In this document: one piece after another, positions 13,030 through 23,159 of the stretch
Layout: every line of letters starts with the position of its first letter
Position numbering within the stretch: the stretch's first letter is position 1
Assembly: GCA_963942565.1 (NCBI GenBank)
Contig: OZ012700.1
Coordinates: 19,960,546 to 20,024,545, forward strand
Direction: 5' to 3'
Length of the DNA stretch: 64,000 nucleotides
From: Maea johnstoni
Taxonomy: Eukaryota; Annelida; Polychaeta; Spionida; Magelonidae
Translations under genes and position numbers: made by a program
The notes under the pieces: model-generated
The model's database searches: none
Told to the model about the DNA's origin: nothing
Seen by the model: only the letters and a program-made list of their open reading frames with translations

Positions 13030-13529
13030 GGTCAATGTACAGTAAAGATGTTTAATTCCTGCTCCAGTCGACCAATCATCTGCCAGTGACTGGTAGATTA
13101 CTGTTAATTGCCTGGAAATGCCCCGTTGCACGGTCGAGATAATTTGGCAAGCATATGTATGACCATGTAGCTGTTTTGTAATGCAATTTTAAGAGTGCCT
13201 CTAGAAATTGTCGTCAAAATCTATGATACTTTTGGCAATAGCTTTGAAATTAAGAATGATTTTACAAGATATTTGAAAGAGTTGTAGGTAATGTTCTGAA
13301 TGACATTTCTCCTCCAAATATTTTCCAAACTTTGCCTCAACCTACAAGATTTCATTAAAATTGTGAGGTCACTTTCGCCCGCTGTGAGCATTAATGGGCT
13401 TAGCTGTGATGTCACAAGCCTTTGACCTTATCTATGTCCAGGCACCCGGATGGCAACCAGGCATGCGGTCATGGGAAATGCCCAGTCTACCTGACATTTA
13501 GTGCAGGAATTAAATGTCTTTACTGTTGA
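13030..13529. mobile_element. MITE family D, copy 3, carrying a nested family B copy
   Basis: The family D inverted ends (ACAGTAAAGATGTTTAATTC at the left, GAATTAAATGTCTTTACTGT at the right) are well preserved. About 215 bases of family B (13188-13404) interrupt it, so this D copy is older than that insertion. Confidence 0.75.
13188..13404 (+). mobile_element. MITE family B inside MITE D
   Basis: It starts TTTTAAGAGTGCCTCTAG and ends GTGAGCATTAATGGGCTTA. Both terminal TTAA motifs have decayed. The core matches B, including the motif TATTTGAAAGAGTTGT. Confidence 0.75.
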
Positions 13530-14074
13530 GCTTTGGTGATGGTTTAGTCCAAGAACCAATGATAAAAGGTATTAAGGGCAACCCGTATTCAAATCACAGA
13601 AATACTCAATTGCTTTGTACAGATAAACAAATGCAAGAAATGATACTGCTTTTCTGATAACATAGGGCTTACAGTACGTCAGTACCTAACTTTGATAAAA
13701 TTCAAGTATGGCAGATAAGAATAGCATTTATGATGGTAAACCAAATAAATTGTGATTCTACAATTTCTTAAGATTTCCTGTGCATACAGAATGCTTTGTT
13801 GGAGAGATACTGTAATATTAAATACAGAAAACCTTGTTTACTTCAGTCTTGCCTTCATCAGATTTTCAAATTTCCCAGACAAAAAGCACAGTTCCGGAAA
13901 TGAATCTATCCACTTAAATATTAATAATGTAATTCAGATATTGGTCCCTCAGACTTTCATATATCCCAGACAAAAGCACCGGTCCTAAATCGTTCCTACA
14001 TCATTAAATATTATCAACATAACTTGGATTTTGGTTACCTCAGAAAATTTTGCTTGGTCCCTATTTGTCTGAGG
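13530..14074. other. Unassigned sequence
   Basis: No exon recognised. Two similar segments, TTTCCCAGACAAAAAGCAC (about 13870) and TATCCCAGACAAAAGCACC (about 13962), show a local duplication of about 90 bases. Confidence 0.4.
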
Positions 14075-14356
14075 TAAGGCCTAAAAAGTTGTTTGTTTCT
14101 TGTAACCCGACCCTTACAAGTTTTTACTCAGATAATCCCTAACCTTAATTTTTTTCTGCCCCCCAAATTTGGAATTTGGAAGTCGTTACTAGCCAGTTGT
14201 AACTGGTGGAGGAAACCAGAGTACCCGGCGAAAACCACCGCCTAACCCTAACAACTTTCACTCCCAATCAACAAAACATGCATGAAACACACATCATAAA
14301 AAAAAAGATTATCCAAAAAAATCTATTGCAGGAAACAAACAATATTTTTAGGCCTA
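14075..14356. mobile_element. MITE family C, copy 2
   Basis: TAAGGCCTAAAAAGTTGTTT at the left and AATATTTTTAGGCCTAA at the right. About 65 bases of SINE-2-like sequence (ACTAGCCAGTTGTAACTGG to CCACCGCCTAACCC) lie inside at 14187-14249. It ends 19 bases from the stop codon of the repeat-protein frame. Confidence 0.8.
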
Positions 14357-14375
14357 AGCCAGTTTTTCTGTATAT

Positions 14376-17300
14376 CTATTGCCAGGGCTGGGGAAGAGTG
14401 AGAGAGAGAGCTTGAGGCTGATTGGTGCAGAGCTGTCCACCATGGACAGATGGTCTACTGTTCCAGAATCCATTGTTGTCTGTCCGTGTCTCTCTATCCC
14501 CATAGCATTTGTAAAGGCAAGGTCCCATAGTCCTAGATCCCTGCACCGCTACAGAATCTACCTCACCACTACAACAGTTAGCAGGTCCTGTGAATGCAGT
14601 TGGACGCCCTGGAAAGATGTTAAGGACAGACTCTGGTTTAAGCTCAGGTTTAGACTGGCTGCCAAGTAAATCTGGAGGCGAACTTGAGTGAGAATCTGGT
14701 TCAAGCACAGACCTAGACTGGCTGCCAAGTAAATCTGCAGGCGAACTTGAGTGAGAATCTGGTTTAAGTTCAGGTTTAGACTGGCTGCCAAGTAAATCTG
14801 GAGGCGAACTTGAGTGAGAATCTGGTTCAAGCACAGACTTAGACTGGCTGCCAAGTAAATCTGGAGGCGAACTTGAGTGAGAATCTGGTTCAAGCACAGA
14901 CCTAGACTGGCTGCCAAGTAAATCTGGAGGCGAACTTGAGTGAGAATCTGGTTTAAGTTCAGGTTTAGACTGGCTGCCAAGTAAATCTGCAGGCGAACTT
15001 GAGTGAGAATCTGGTTTAAGCTCAGGTTTAGACTGGCTGCCGAGTAAATCTGGAGCCAAACATCCTCTTGAGTGCAAATCCGGTTTAAGCTCAGGTTTAC
15101 ACTGGCTTCCAAGTAAATCTGGAGATGAACTTGAGAGAGAATCTGGTTTAAACTCATGTTTAGACTGGCTGCCAACTAAGTCTGGAGGCAAACATCCATT
15201 TGAGTGAGACTCTGGTTTAAGCTTAGGTTTAGACTGGCTGCCAAGTATATCTGGAGACAAACATCCACTTGAGTGAGACCCTGGTATAGACCCCAACTTA
15301 GACTGGTTAGCAGGTACATCTGTGGACATGCTTTGACATGCAGGAGACTTGTAGTTAGACTTGCACTTAGACTGGCTTTTCAGTAAATGTGTAGAAGTAT
15401 ATGTAAATAGAGTGGACTCTGGTTTAACCCCAGGCTTAGACTGGTTGCCAGTTATTTCTGTAGACATACGATTCCCCCATGGGAGTGACAATGGTTCACT
15501 TGTAGCACCAGACATACATCCATGTAGTAAAGACCTGGACTTAAGTGCAGGTTTAGACTGACTGCCAGGTATTTCCTTAGAAATAAACGTTAACTTCATC
15601 TCACAATGACAGTGCTCCGGACTTTCTGTCTTTCCTCTCTCCCACCGATGCACTCGTAGATTTTCCGCTGTAGATTTTGATTGGCATGCTTCCCCCTCGA
15701 CTAAATCCAAAGCAGATAGCGCCACCTGGATATCAGCGAAACTACTCTTCAATGATTTCTTCGCCTCAATTTTTTCCTGCTTCGCTATCTGCTCCTCCGC
15801 ACATGCAAGAAGGACGCCTGTTGGATTGCGACATTGTATCTTTCGCAGATTCCTCACTGCAGGGCTTTCTTTGCGGGGTATCTCCGACTCTTCGGATTTG
15901 CCACGAATCGTGACCCTTGGCGGCTGTGGTTCGGGAGTCAGGTTTTTCATGTAATTTCTGCGTTCTTCCTTCATTCTGCAAACATTTTCATCATCATCAT
16001 CATCAGAATCCTTTTGGTTTATCTCACAAGAGTTTATGTCACCATGATCTTCCATTGTTGTACAATTATCTAAGTCATTATCCTCCATTCTAAAAATATC
16101 CAAGCTTTTAGATATAGCTTCCATCTCACAGATACCTACATCATTCAAATTCTCCATTCTGCAAGCATTTAAGTCCTCCGTTATTCTATACACATTTAAG
16201 TCATCAAAACCCTTCAATGAACAATCATTCAAGCTATAAATATCCTTTTCCTCCGTTCTACAAAAATCCAAACTGCTAAAATCCCCCTCCTCCATTCTAT
16301 AATCATTTAAGTCATCAGAATCCTCGTTCTTTTCACAGACATTCAAGCTGTTTAAATCCACCTCATTCATTTTGCAAACATTGAAGTCATCAAAATCCTC
16401 CTCCAGCATTTTACTCACCTCTGCACCATCAGAATTAGCCTTTATCCTACAAACTTTGAAGTCATCAAATTTCTGATATAAAGCTGGTGACTGCCCCTCT
16501 AATGTCTTGCATCCTTGTTGTGATGCTTTCTTAAAGACCCTCTTGTGAGAGACACTGGGATTTTCTTGATATGATGATTTCTTAAAGACCCTCTTGCTGG
16601 AGTTGATCGGTTTCCTTCGATGTGGTGATTTCTTAAAGACCCTTTTGTAGGGACCAACAGGTTTCTGTTGTCCTCTTTCCAAGTCCTTATTCTGAGAAGT
16701 CCTTAGATTCCTTTGATGTGATGAATTCTTAAAGGCCCTTTTGTAGCAGTTGGCAGGTTTTCGTTCTCCTCTTTCCAAGCCCTTACTCTGATCAGTCTTT
16801 GAATTCGCCCAACGTGGTGATTTCTTAAAGACCCTTTTGTAGGGGTTGATAGTTTTTTGTTGCCCTCTATCCGAGTCCTTATTCTGAGTAGTTATGGGAT
16901 CCTCTCGACGGTGTGATTTCCTTTTAAAGACCATTTTGTAAGAGTCACAGACAGGTTTCTGCCGCCCTATTTCTGAGTCCTTATTCTGAATAGCCCTTGT
17001 ATTCCTTTGTGTAGATTTCCTAAAGACCCTATTGTAAGAGTTGAGAGTTTTTCGTTCCCCTATTTCTGAGTTCTGATTCTGAAAAGTCCTTTGATTCCTT
17101 TGTGATTTCTTAAAGACCCTTTTGTAGGGATTGACAAGTTTCAGTTCCCCTCTTTCCAAGTCCTTATTCCGAGTAGTTTTGGGATCCCATCGAAGATGTG
17201 ATTTCCTTAAGACCATTTTGTAAGAGCTGACAGGTTTTCGTTCCCCTCTTTCAAAGTCCTTACTCTGATCAGTCTTTTGATTCCCACGACGATGTGGTTT

Positions 17301-19679
17301 CTTAACGACCCTTTTGTAGGGGTTGACAGGTTGCTGTTGTCCTCTATCTAAGTTTATATTCTGAGTAGTTTTCGGATCCCCTCGACTATGGGATTTCCTT
17401 AAGACCATTTTGTAAGAGTTGACAGGTTTCTGTACCTCTCTACCCAAGTCCTTATTCTCAGCTATTCTGGCAATCCCAGTCTTTGTAGGTACTGAAATCT
17501 CTACCTCAGTCCCAGATGAGGCACATGGCTGTACCTTGTTTCCTAAATGTGCAGTATGTTTAGGCACATCTATCTCCAACTGCACATGTGACGTTGATTC
17601 AGGCACCTTTCCCTGATAGTGTGTAGATATGTCAGGCACATTTTCTTTTGAAAGTGTAGTTTCACTACTTTGGTCAAGTATACTTTCTTTTGACTGTGTA
17701 GCCTGGTCTAGCACACTTCCCTGCAATTGTGTAGTTTGATCAAGCACATTTTCCTCCAAGAGTGTACTTTGGTCAAGTACATTTTCCTCTGAAAGTGTAG
17801 TTGGGGCAAACACATTTTCTTTTGAATGTGCAGTTTGGTCAAGCACATTTTCTTTTGAATGTGTATTTTGATCAAGCATATTTTCCTCCAATAGTGCAGT
17901 AGTGGCAAACACATTTTCTTCCAACTGTGTAGTTTGGTCAAGCACATTTCCCTCCAAGAGTGTAGTTTGGTCAAGCACATTTTCCTTCAAGAGTGTAGTT
18001 TGGTCAAGCACATTTCCCTCCAAGAGTGTAGTTTGGTCAAGCACATTTTCCTTCAAGAGTGTAGTTTGGTCAAGCACATTTTCCTTCAAGAGTGTAGTTT
18101 GGTCAAGCACATTTCCCTCCAAGAGTGTAGTTTGGTCAAGCACATTTTCCTTCAAGAGTGCAGTTGGGTCAAGCACATTTCCCTCCAAGAGTGTAGTTTG
18201 GTCAAGCACATTTTTCTGCAATTGTGTAGTTTGGTGAGGCACATTTTCCTCTGAAAATGTAGTTGGGGCAAACACATTTTCTTTTGACTGTGTAGTTTGA
18301 TCTAGCACATTTTCCTTCAAGAGAGTAGTTTGGTCAAACACATTTTCTTTTGACTGTGTAGTTTGGTCAAGCATATTTTCCTCCAATAGTGCAGTTGGGA
18401 TAAAAACATTTTTTTCCAACTGTGTAATTTGTTCGCGTACACTTTCCTCTGAAAGTGTAGTGGGGGTAAACACATTTCCTTTAGACTGTGTAGTTTGGTC
18501 AATCACATATTCCTCCAAGAGTGAAGTTTGGTCAAGCACATTTTCCTTTAAAGGTGTAGTTGGGGCCAACACATTTTCTTTTGCCTGTGTAGTTTGGTCA
18601 AGCATATTCTCTTTTGACTGTGTAGTTTGTTCAAGCATATTCTCTTTTGACTGTGTAGTTTGGTCAAACACATTTTCTTTTGACTGCGCAGTTTGGTCAA
18701 ACACATTTTCTTTTGACTGCGCAGTTTGGTCAAACACATTTTCTTTTGACTGCGCAGTTTGGTCAAACACATCTTCTTTTGACTGCGCAGTTTGGTCAAA
18801 CACATTTTCTTTTGACTGTGTAGTTTGGTCAAACACATCTTCTTTTGACTGCGCAGTTTGGTCAAACACATTTTCTTTTGACTGCGCAGTTTGGTCAAAC
18901 ACATTTTCTTTTGACTGCGCAGTTTGGTCAAACACATCTTCTTTTGACTGCGCAGTTTGGTCAAACACATTTTCTTTTGACTGCGCAGTTTGGTCAAACA
19001 CATTTTCTTTTGACAGTGTAGTTTGGTCAAACACATTTTCTTTTGACAGTGTAGTTTGGTCAAACACATTTTCTTTTGACTGTGTAGTTTGGTCAAGCAC
19101 ATTTTCTTCTGAAAGTGTAGTGGGGGTAAACACATTTTCTTCTGACTGTATAGTTTGGTCAAGCACATTTTCCTCTGAAAGTGTAGTGGGGGTAAACACA
19201 TTTCCTTTTGACTGTGTAGTTTGGTCAATCACATTTTCCTCCAAGAATGTAGTTTGGTTCATTACACTTTCTTCTAACTTTTTGTAGCACGTTCCCTTTT
19301 GCAAAATGTCAGATGTGTCGTCAGGACAGACGACATTGCCCTCCGCCTCCGGCTGAATTGAGCGCCTGAATCTAAATGGGTATTTCTTCGGAATCACCTT
19401 TCCTCGGCCTCGGGCAAGGCGAGGCACCATTTTGATTTTCACATCACTAATAACGTCGCTGCTCTTTTTAGAACTTCCGCGAATTCGTCTGCAAAGATCA
19501 ATGTCTTTGGTAAGTTTCCCTCGAGTCTTACTCTTAGACTTAGGGCGCGAAGTTTGCAGGGATTGTTCATACCCGTTGTCCTTTGTTCCATTTATGGGAA
19601 GGCAATGGCAATCTGTACCTTTCGGAATCTGATTAGAAGAAAGCCAAGTCAGGGATCTCAATTCATGACGTCTTGCCAT
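14376..19679 (-). CDS. Uncharacterised 1767-residue protein of four tandem-repeat blocks
   Basis: I do not recognise the family. The frame is open for 5.3 kb with ATG at 19679-19677 (GAGATGG, G at +4). Residues 1-137 are basic and non-repetitive (SKSKTRGK, RGRGKVIPKKYPFRFRR). About 140-685: some 45 copies of a 12-residue unit such as ENVFDQTTQSKE. About 745-1045: eleven basic units of roughly 30 residues centred on NPYKRVFKKS. About 1070-1235: acidic units such as DDLNVCRMEE. About 1240-1360 is non-repetitive and best suited to a homology search (PEPQPPRVTIRGK, PAVRNLRKIQCRNPTG). About 1363-1690: fourteen units near GSQSKPELKPDSHSSSPPDL. There is no signal peptide or membrane span, so it is probably intracellular, perhaps nuclear. 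The unique blocks free of stops argue for a real gene. The C-terminus is uncertain: a good acceptor (pyrimidines then CCCCAG, about 14391) and a possible donor (GTGAGG, about 14573) could mark a short intron. Confidence 0.7.
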   Translation of the reverse strand: MARRHELRSLTWLSSNQIPKGTDCHCLPINGTKDNGYEQSLQTSRPKSKSKTRGKLTKDIDLCRRIRGSSKKSSDVISDVKIKMVPRLARGRGKVIPKKYPFRFRRSIQPEAEGNVVCPDDTSDILQKGTCYKKLEESVMNQTTFLEENVIDQTTQSKGNVFTPTTLSEENVLDQTIQSEENVFTPTTLSEENVLDQTTQSKENVFDQTTLSKENVFDQTTLSKENVFDQTAQSKENVFDQTAQSKEDVFDQTAQSKENVFDQTAQSKENVFDQTAQSKEDVFDQTTQSKENVFDQTAQSKEDVFDQTAQSKENVFDQTAQSKENVFDQTAQSKENVFDQTTQSKENMLEQTTQSKENMLDQTTQAKENVLAPTTPLKENVLDQTSLLEEYVIDQTTQSKGNVFTPTTLSEESVREQITQLEKNVFIPTALLEENMLDQTTQSKENVFDQTTLLKENVLDQTTQSKENVFAPTTFSEENVPHQTTQLQKNVLDQTTLLEGNVLDPTALLKENVLDQTTLLEGNVLDQTTLLKENVLDQTTLLKENVLDQTTLLEGNVLDQTTLLKENVLDQTTLLEGNVLDQTTQLEENVFATTALLEENMLDQNTHSKENVLDQTAHSKENVFAPTTLSEENVLDQSTLLEENVLDQTTQLQGSVLDQATQSKESILDQSSETTLSKENVPDISTHYQGKVPESTSHVQLEIDVPKHTAHLGNKVQPCASSGTEVEISVPTKTGIARIAENKDLGREVQKPVNSYKMVLRKSHSRGDPKTTQNINLDRGQQQPVNPYKRVVKKPHRRGNQKTDQSKDFERGERKPVSSYKMVLRKSHLRWDPKTTRNKDLERGELKLVNPYKRVFKKSQRNQRTFQNQNSEIGERKTLNSYNRVFRKSTQRNTRAIQNKDSEIGRQKPVCDSYKMVFKRKSHRREDPITTQNKDSDRGQQKTINPYKRVFKKSPRWANSKTDQSKGLERGERKPANCYKRAFKNSSHQRNLRTSQNKDLERGQQKPVGPYKRVFKKSPHRRKPINSSKRVFKKSSYQENPSVSHKRVFKKASQQGCKTLEGQSPALYQKFDDFKVCRIKANSDGAEVSKMLEEDFDDFNVCKMNEVDLNSLNVCEKNEDSDDLNDYRMEEGDFSSLDFCRTEEKDIYSLNDCSLKGFDDLNVYRITEDLNACRMENLNDVGICEMEAISKSLDIFRMEDNDLDNCTTMEDHGDINSCEINQKDSDDDDDENVCRMKEERRNYMKNLTPEPQPPRVTIRGKSEESEIPRKESPAVRNLRKIQCRNPTGVLLACAEEQIAKQEKIEAKKSLKSSFADIQVALSALDLVEGEACQSKSTAENLRVHRWERGKTESPEHCHCEMKLTFISKEIPGSQSKPALKSRSLLHGCMSGATSEPLSLPWGNRMSTEITGNQSKPGVKPESTLFTYTSTHLLKSQSKCKSNYKSPACQSMSTDVPANQSKLGSIPGSHSSGCLSPDILGSQSKPKLKPESHSNGCLPPDLVGSQSKHEFKPDSLSSSSPDLLGSQCKPELKPDLHSRGCLAPDLLGSQSKPELKPDSHSSSPADLLGSQSKPELKPDSHSSSPPDLLGSQSRSVLEPDSHSSSPPDLLGSQSKSVLEPDSHSSSPPDLLGSQSKPELKPDSHSSSPADLLGSQSRSVLEPDSHSSSPPDLLGSQSKPELKPESVLNIFPGRPTAFTGPANCCSGEVDSVAVQGSRTMGPCLYKCYGDRETRTDNNGFWNSRPSVHGGQLCTNQPQALSLTLPQPWQ

Positions 19680-19960
19680 CTCTAAAGATGTTCACCTCAC
19701 ACGCCACAGTCACAATAGACGAATTAGCATCTATTCTACTACATGTATATGGCAACTTCGTGCACCCAGCTGGGGAAGTAAGACGAGGTATTATTTGAAC
19801 CAAATTCACATCGGTGAAACCGCAAAGAGATGGATTGACAATCTATACCCTGTTTGACAACGGCTAAGCCTAAGGCGTGAAGTCGAGTCTCCGCTGGATC
19901 ACCAAAAGCGCGTTGGCTTGGTCGCTATATAAATGTGCGGTGTTATAAAGAGCTTTCTAT

Positions 19961-20146
19961 GCACAGGCCTTTGTCAACATCATTGCCCTGAAAAAAGAGA
20001 AAACAAAGAATTAGTGTATGAGATACTGTATCCCTTATAATAAAAAGCACTTTATTATAAGTGATACAGTGTCTCCGACACTAATTCTTTGTTTTCTCTT
20101 TATTTTTCAGGGCCAGGGCGTTGGCAAAGGCCTGTGGTCTATGGTG
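19961..20146. mobile_element. Foldback element upstream of the repeat-protein gene
   Basis: The arms read AGAGAAAACAAAGAATTAGT and ACTAATTCTTTGTTTTCTCT, and outside these ACAGGCCTTTGTCAAC pairs with GTTGGCAAAGGCCTGTG. Together they are inverted repeats of about 75 bases around TATCCCTTATAATAAA...TTTATTATAAGTGATA. It starts about 280 bases upstream of the minus-strand ATG at 19679. Confidence 0.8.
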
Positions 20147-20149
20147 CTT

Positions 20150-20900
20150 CTGCAACTGAAAGACACCTTGGTACTATTCGTGAGGAAAAGGATATATAGT
20201 CGATGCGTCACGATTACGTTTAGTTTAGACATAAACCCTACCTATTTTCTCGTTTCTGTTTATTCTACTGACAGATGCGTACGTAAGGTTCAATATTGTT
20301 GAACTAGATTATGTCTTGATTTTTAAAATGTACACGCCTTGCCGTGCGTGATTGCTAAATTCTTCTATTTATGCCTTTACGCATAATCCGGATTTTACCT
20401 AATCCAGACGGAAATTTAGGGTCCACATCCGTCCAGATCAAGCCAGTTCACCTGCATATATTGTAATTTATGTTATCATTACATATGTTACCATATATTA
20501 TATACACATATAACCATTGACATCCATGCATTCTCATTTATATAATATTATAATTTTATATATCATATATATTGGTTTCATGTATATAGTATTATAGTTA
20601 TATGTAAAATTCATGGGCAAATAAAATAAATAACAGAACAGCAAATTGATCATACTTGTCTTTATTGAAATATATACAGCTCTGTGCGTAGAAATAATGG
20701 TATTCAGTAGAGTATTCAGTTTAGTGATGAACTAAGGAAGAGTGACATTTCAATTTTACTGTACATTGTATCAGCAAGTGTGGGCAAAATATCAAACATT
20801 TATTTTGAAAATTACTCATATTTTTCACTCCTAAGTGCTGAAGATGGAATTTAGAAGGTAGAATTTCGTTTTTTGTCACTTTTTTGCCATATTGCAACTT
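20150..20900. other. Unassigned sequence
   Basis: No exon recognised. On the minus strand AATAAA lies at 20666-20661, but no minus-strand exon nearby would use it. 20450-20600 is AT-rich with many ATATA motifs. Confidence 0.35.
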
Positions 20901-20904
20901 AGTC

Positions 20905-21110
20905 ATGTCTAGCCAGTTGTAACTGCTGGAGGAAACCTGAGTACCCAATGAAAACCAAGTCAGTGGTAACTTTCTTACATGCCCCTGGTAGGATTCAAAC
21001 CCAGACAGTGGTGAGAGACAGCTAGCTGTCAGTGGCAACACCTTAGACCACATGACAATCAGAGCAGGCCGCAGAAGATGGATATACAGAGAGTGGTAAG
21101 AAGGCAAGTT
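20905..21110 (-). mobile_element. SINE-2 copy, minus strand
   Basis: On the minus strand it reads from a tRNA-like head with the B-box-like GGGTTTGAATCC, through GTAAGAAAGTTACCACTGAC, to GGTTTCCTCCAGCAGTTACA. The plus strand shows the complement (AGCCAGTTGTAACTGCTGGA, GATTCAAACCC). It lies opposite to the copy that starts at 21145. Confidence 0.65.
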
Positions 21111-21144
21111 TCCATATCCTTATTTGCCACACCCAGTAATGGGC

Positions 21145-21905
21145 TCGCTCCCATAGTGTAGCGGTTTAAAGCATTGCCACTGACTGTCCGCTATCTTTTA
21201 CCACTGCGTAGGTTTGAATCCTGGTTGAGTTATGTGAGAAACTTGCCTGTGGCTTGGGGTTAGGCAGTGCCATGGATTTCGCCAGGTACTCTGGTTTCCT
21301 CCACCACTTACATACAACTAGCTAGTAACAACCCAGTCAAGGTAAGTGAGAAAGTTGCCAGTGACTTGGCAGGGCTCAATAGTACCCGGCCAACCTAGGT
21401 ATGTGAGAAAGTTGCCAGTGATTTAGGGTTAGGCATTGGCATGGATTTCGCCAGTTATTCCGGTTTGCTCCACCACTTACATACAACTAGCTAGTCACAA
21501 CCCAGTCAAGGTACGTGAGAAAGTTGCCAGTGACTTGGCAGGGCTCAACAGTACCCGGCCAACCCAGGTATGTGAGAAAGTTGCCAGTGATTTGGGGTTA
21601 GGCATTGGCATGGATTTCGCCAGTTATTCTTGTTGGCTCCACCACTTACATACAACTAGCTAGTCACAACCCAGTCAAGGTACGTGAGAAAGTTGCCAGT
21701 GACTTGGCAGGGCTCAACAGTACCCGGCCAACCTAGGTATGTGAGAAAGTTGCCAGTGATTTGGGGTTAGGCATTGGCATGGATTTCGCCAGTTATTCTT
21801 GTTGGCTCCACCACTTACATACAGCACAACCCAGTCAAGTTTTGTAAGAAAGTTGCCAGTGACTTAGGAGTAGGCCAGTAGTTTTCGCCGGTTACTCGAG
21901 TTTCC
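21145..21905 (+). repeat. SINE-2 head followed by a 167-bp tandem array
   Basis: A tRNA-like head (CATAGTGTAGCGGTTTAAAGC; GGTTTGAATCC at about 21211) leads into a body that is then repeated about four times. Each unit has GTGAGAAAGTTGCCAGTGA, GGCATGGATTTCGCCAGTTA and CCACCACTTACATACAACTA. The copies are very alike, so the SINE body was recently amplified in tandem. Confidence 0.8.
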
Positions 21906-22117
21906 ACTACCACTTAGAACTGGCCAGTATCAACTTAGCTGTGATATGGCAGAAAAAGTGACGATAAATGCAATTCCAAATTTCATGCTGAAATTTCCAT
22001 GGGGTTTTCCAGAGTACAGGACGATTTACTGATTGCAAAATGAGACCTTCCACACTAGGGATAAATACTGGGACTTGAAACAATACCAAATACCTTTATT
22101 GAACTGGAGATAGCATT

Positions 22118-22346
22118 TAACCCATTAACACTCAGAGCGGCCGAAACAGGCCTGACAATTTTGGAAATATTTTTCTAACAAAAGCATTTTTTGGAAAATA
22201 TTTGAAGGAGAAATGTTAACCAGAAGTTTAACTGCAACTCTCCTTCAAATGATTTTTTAACTTTTGCTTTATTCCCAATTTATTTCCAAAAGTATGAAAG
22301 TAGCAGACAATGTTTCCTAGAGGAACTCCGAGTATAAATGGGTTAA
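22118..22346 (-). mobile_element. MITE family B, full length
   Basis: TTAA at both ends (about 22118 and 22343). The termini CCCATTAACACTCAGAG and GAGTATAAATGGG face each other. It includes the family's internal inverted motif (TATTTGAAGGAGAAATGTTA / TCTCCTTCAAATGA). Confidence 0.85.
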
Positions 22347-22514
22347 CCCAAAAAGTCCTTGCAACTCTCTCACATACGTTTAATCCAATATGACCTCCTG
22401 ATTATCCAGTCTGTTCTAAAAAGACCTAACAAGATGATGACTGAAATGTCCACCCAGATAACGACTAAATATGTCAGTTGTTGATTGTGCATGTCCACCA
22501 ACCCTCCAAGAGCG

Positions 22515-22751
22515 CTACCGTAGATTCTCAGAAATTAAGACCACCCTACGGATTTGGGCCACTTTAATTATTTTGCAAAATAATTATTGGAAAATATGGA
22601 CCACCCTTGATCTATCACTGGTAGCTGTTTCACAAAATATCGAAAACTATTACTCTGCTTTGTCAGTATTTTCATAAAACACTGGCCACCCTCAGCCCAT
22701 AAAAATTGCAATTATTAAAGTGTCCCAAATTACTGAGAATTTATGGTAGTA
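22515..22751. mobile_element. MITE family E, copy 2
   Basis: CTACCGTAGATTCTCAGAAAT at the left is inverted relative to ATTACTGAGAATTTATGGTAG at the right. The interior GGGCCACTTTAATTATTTTG parallels copy 1. Confidence 0.75.
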
Positions 22752-22771
22752 ACTTGGCATGTAGTGTGATC

Positions 22772-22986
22772 TTAGCCCTTCCAATGCTGAGGCTACTTTC
22801 GTCCAAAGCATGAGGACACAAAGATTTTTGAAAACCTAAAACCCTGTCACGTTGGAATTCATTGGATAGCTCACAATGAGTACTCTCAGATAAGTACGTA
22901 CCAATATGCCAGGGTTTCAGCCATTTTTGTTTTGTTTTTTTGCAGAATTTTGTATTGGCAAAATTTGCCCCCCAGCATAAAGGTTA
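22772..22986 (-). mobile_element. MITE family A
   Basis: Reverse orientation, TTAGCCCTTCCAATGCTGAG to CCAGCATAAAGGTTA. Both terminal TTAAs have changed by a base. Confidence 0.8.
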
Positions 22987-23155
22987 CCTCAAATTCTTGG
23001 AAATTTAGGACACTTTTTATTGATTAGATTTTTTGTCGGTTTATGGTAGCCCAAGTTTGCAGAAAATAGCGATCAAAACACTGAAACCGGGTTAAATAAT
23101 CATATATAGTCGCCCATATTCCTAGGGCCCAACATTTCCGAGAATTTATGGTAGG
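22985..23155. mobile_element. MITE family E, copy 3 (short)
   Basis: GGTTACCTCAAATTCTTGG at the left and TTTCCGAGAATTTATGGTAG at the right. The interior retains TTATGGTAGCCCAAGTTTGC. It abuts the family A copy to its left. Confidence 0.6.
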
Positions 23156-23159
23156 TCTG

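Noticed and set aside
14558-15175. 205-codon frame overlapping the C-terminal repeats
   Set aside because: A shifted frame of the 63-bp repeats; it lacks the unique blocks that support the main frame.
17902-18254. Further antisense frames of about 100 codons in the same repeat
   Set aside because: The same artefact of a stop-free repeat unit whose length is a multiple of three.
18460-19287. 275-codon plus-strand frame opposite the repeat-protein gene
   Set aside because: The 36-bp repeat has no stop in this frame, so a long frame appears automatically; there is no unique sequence in it.
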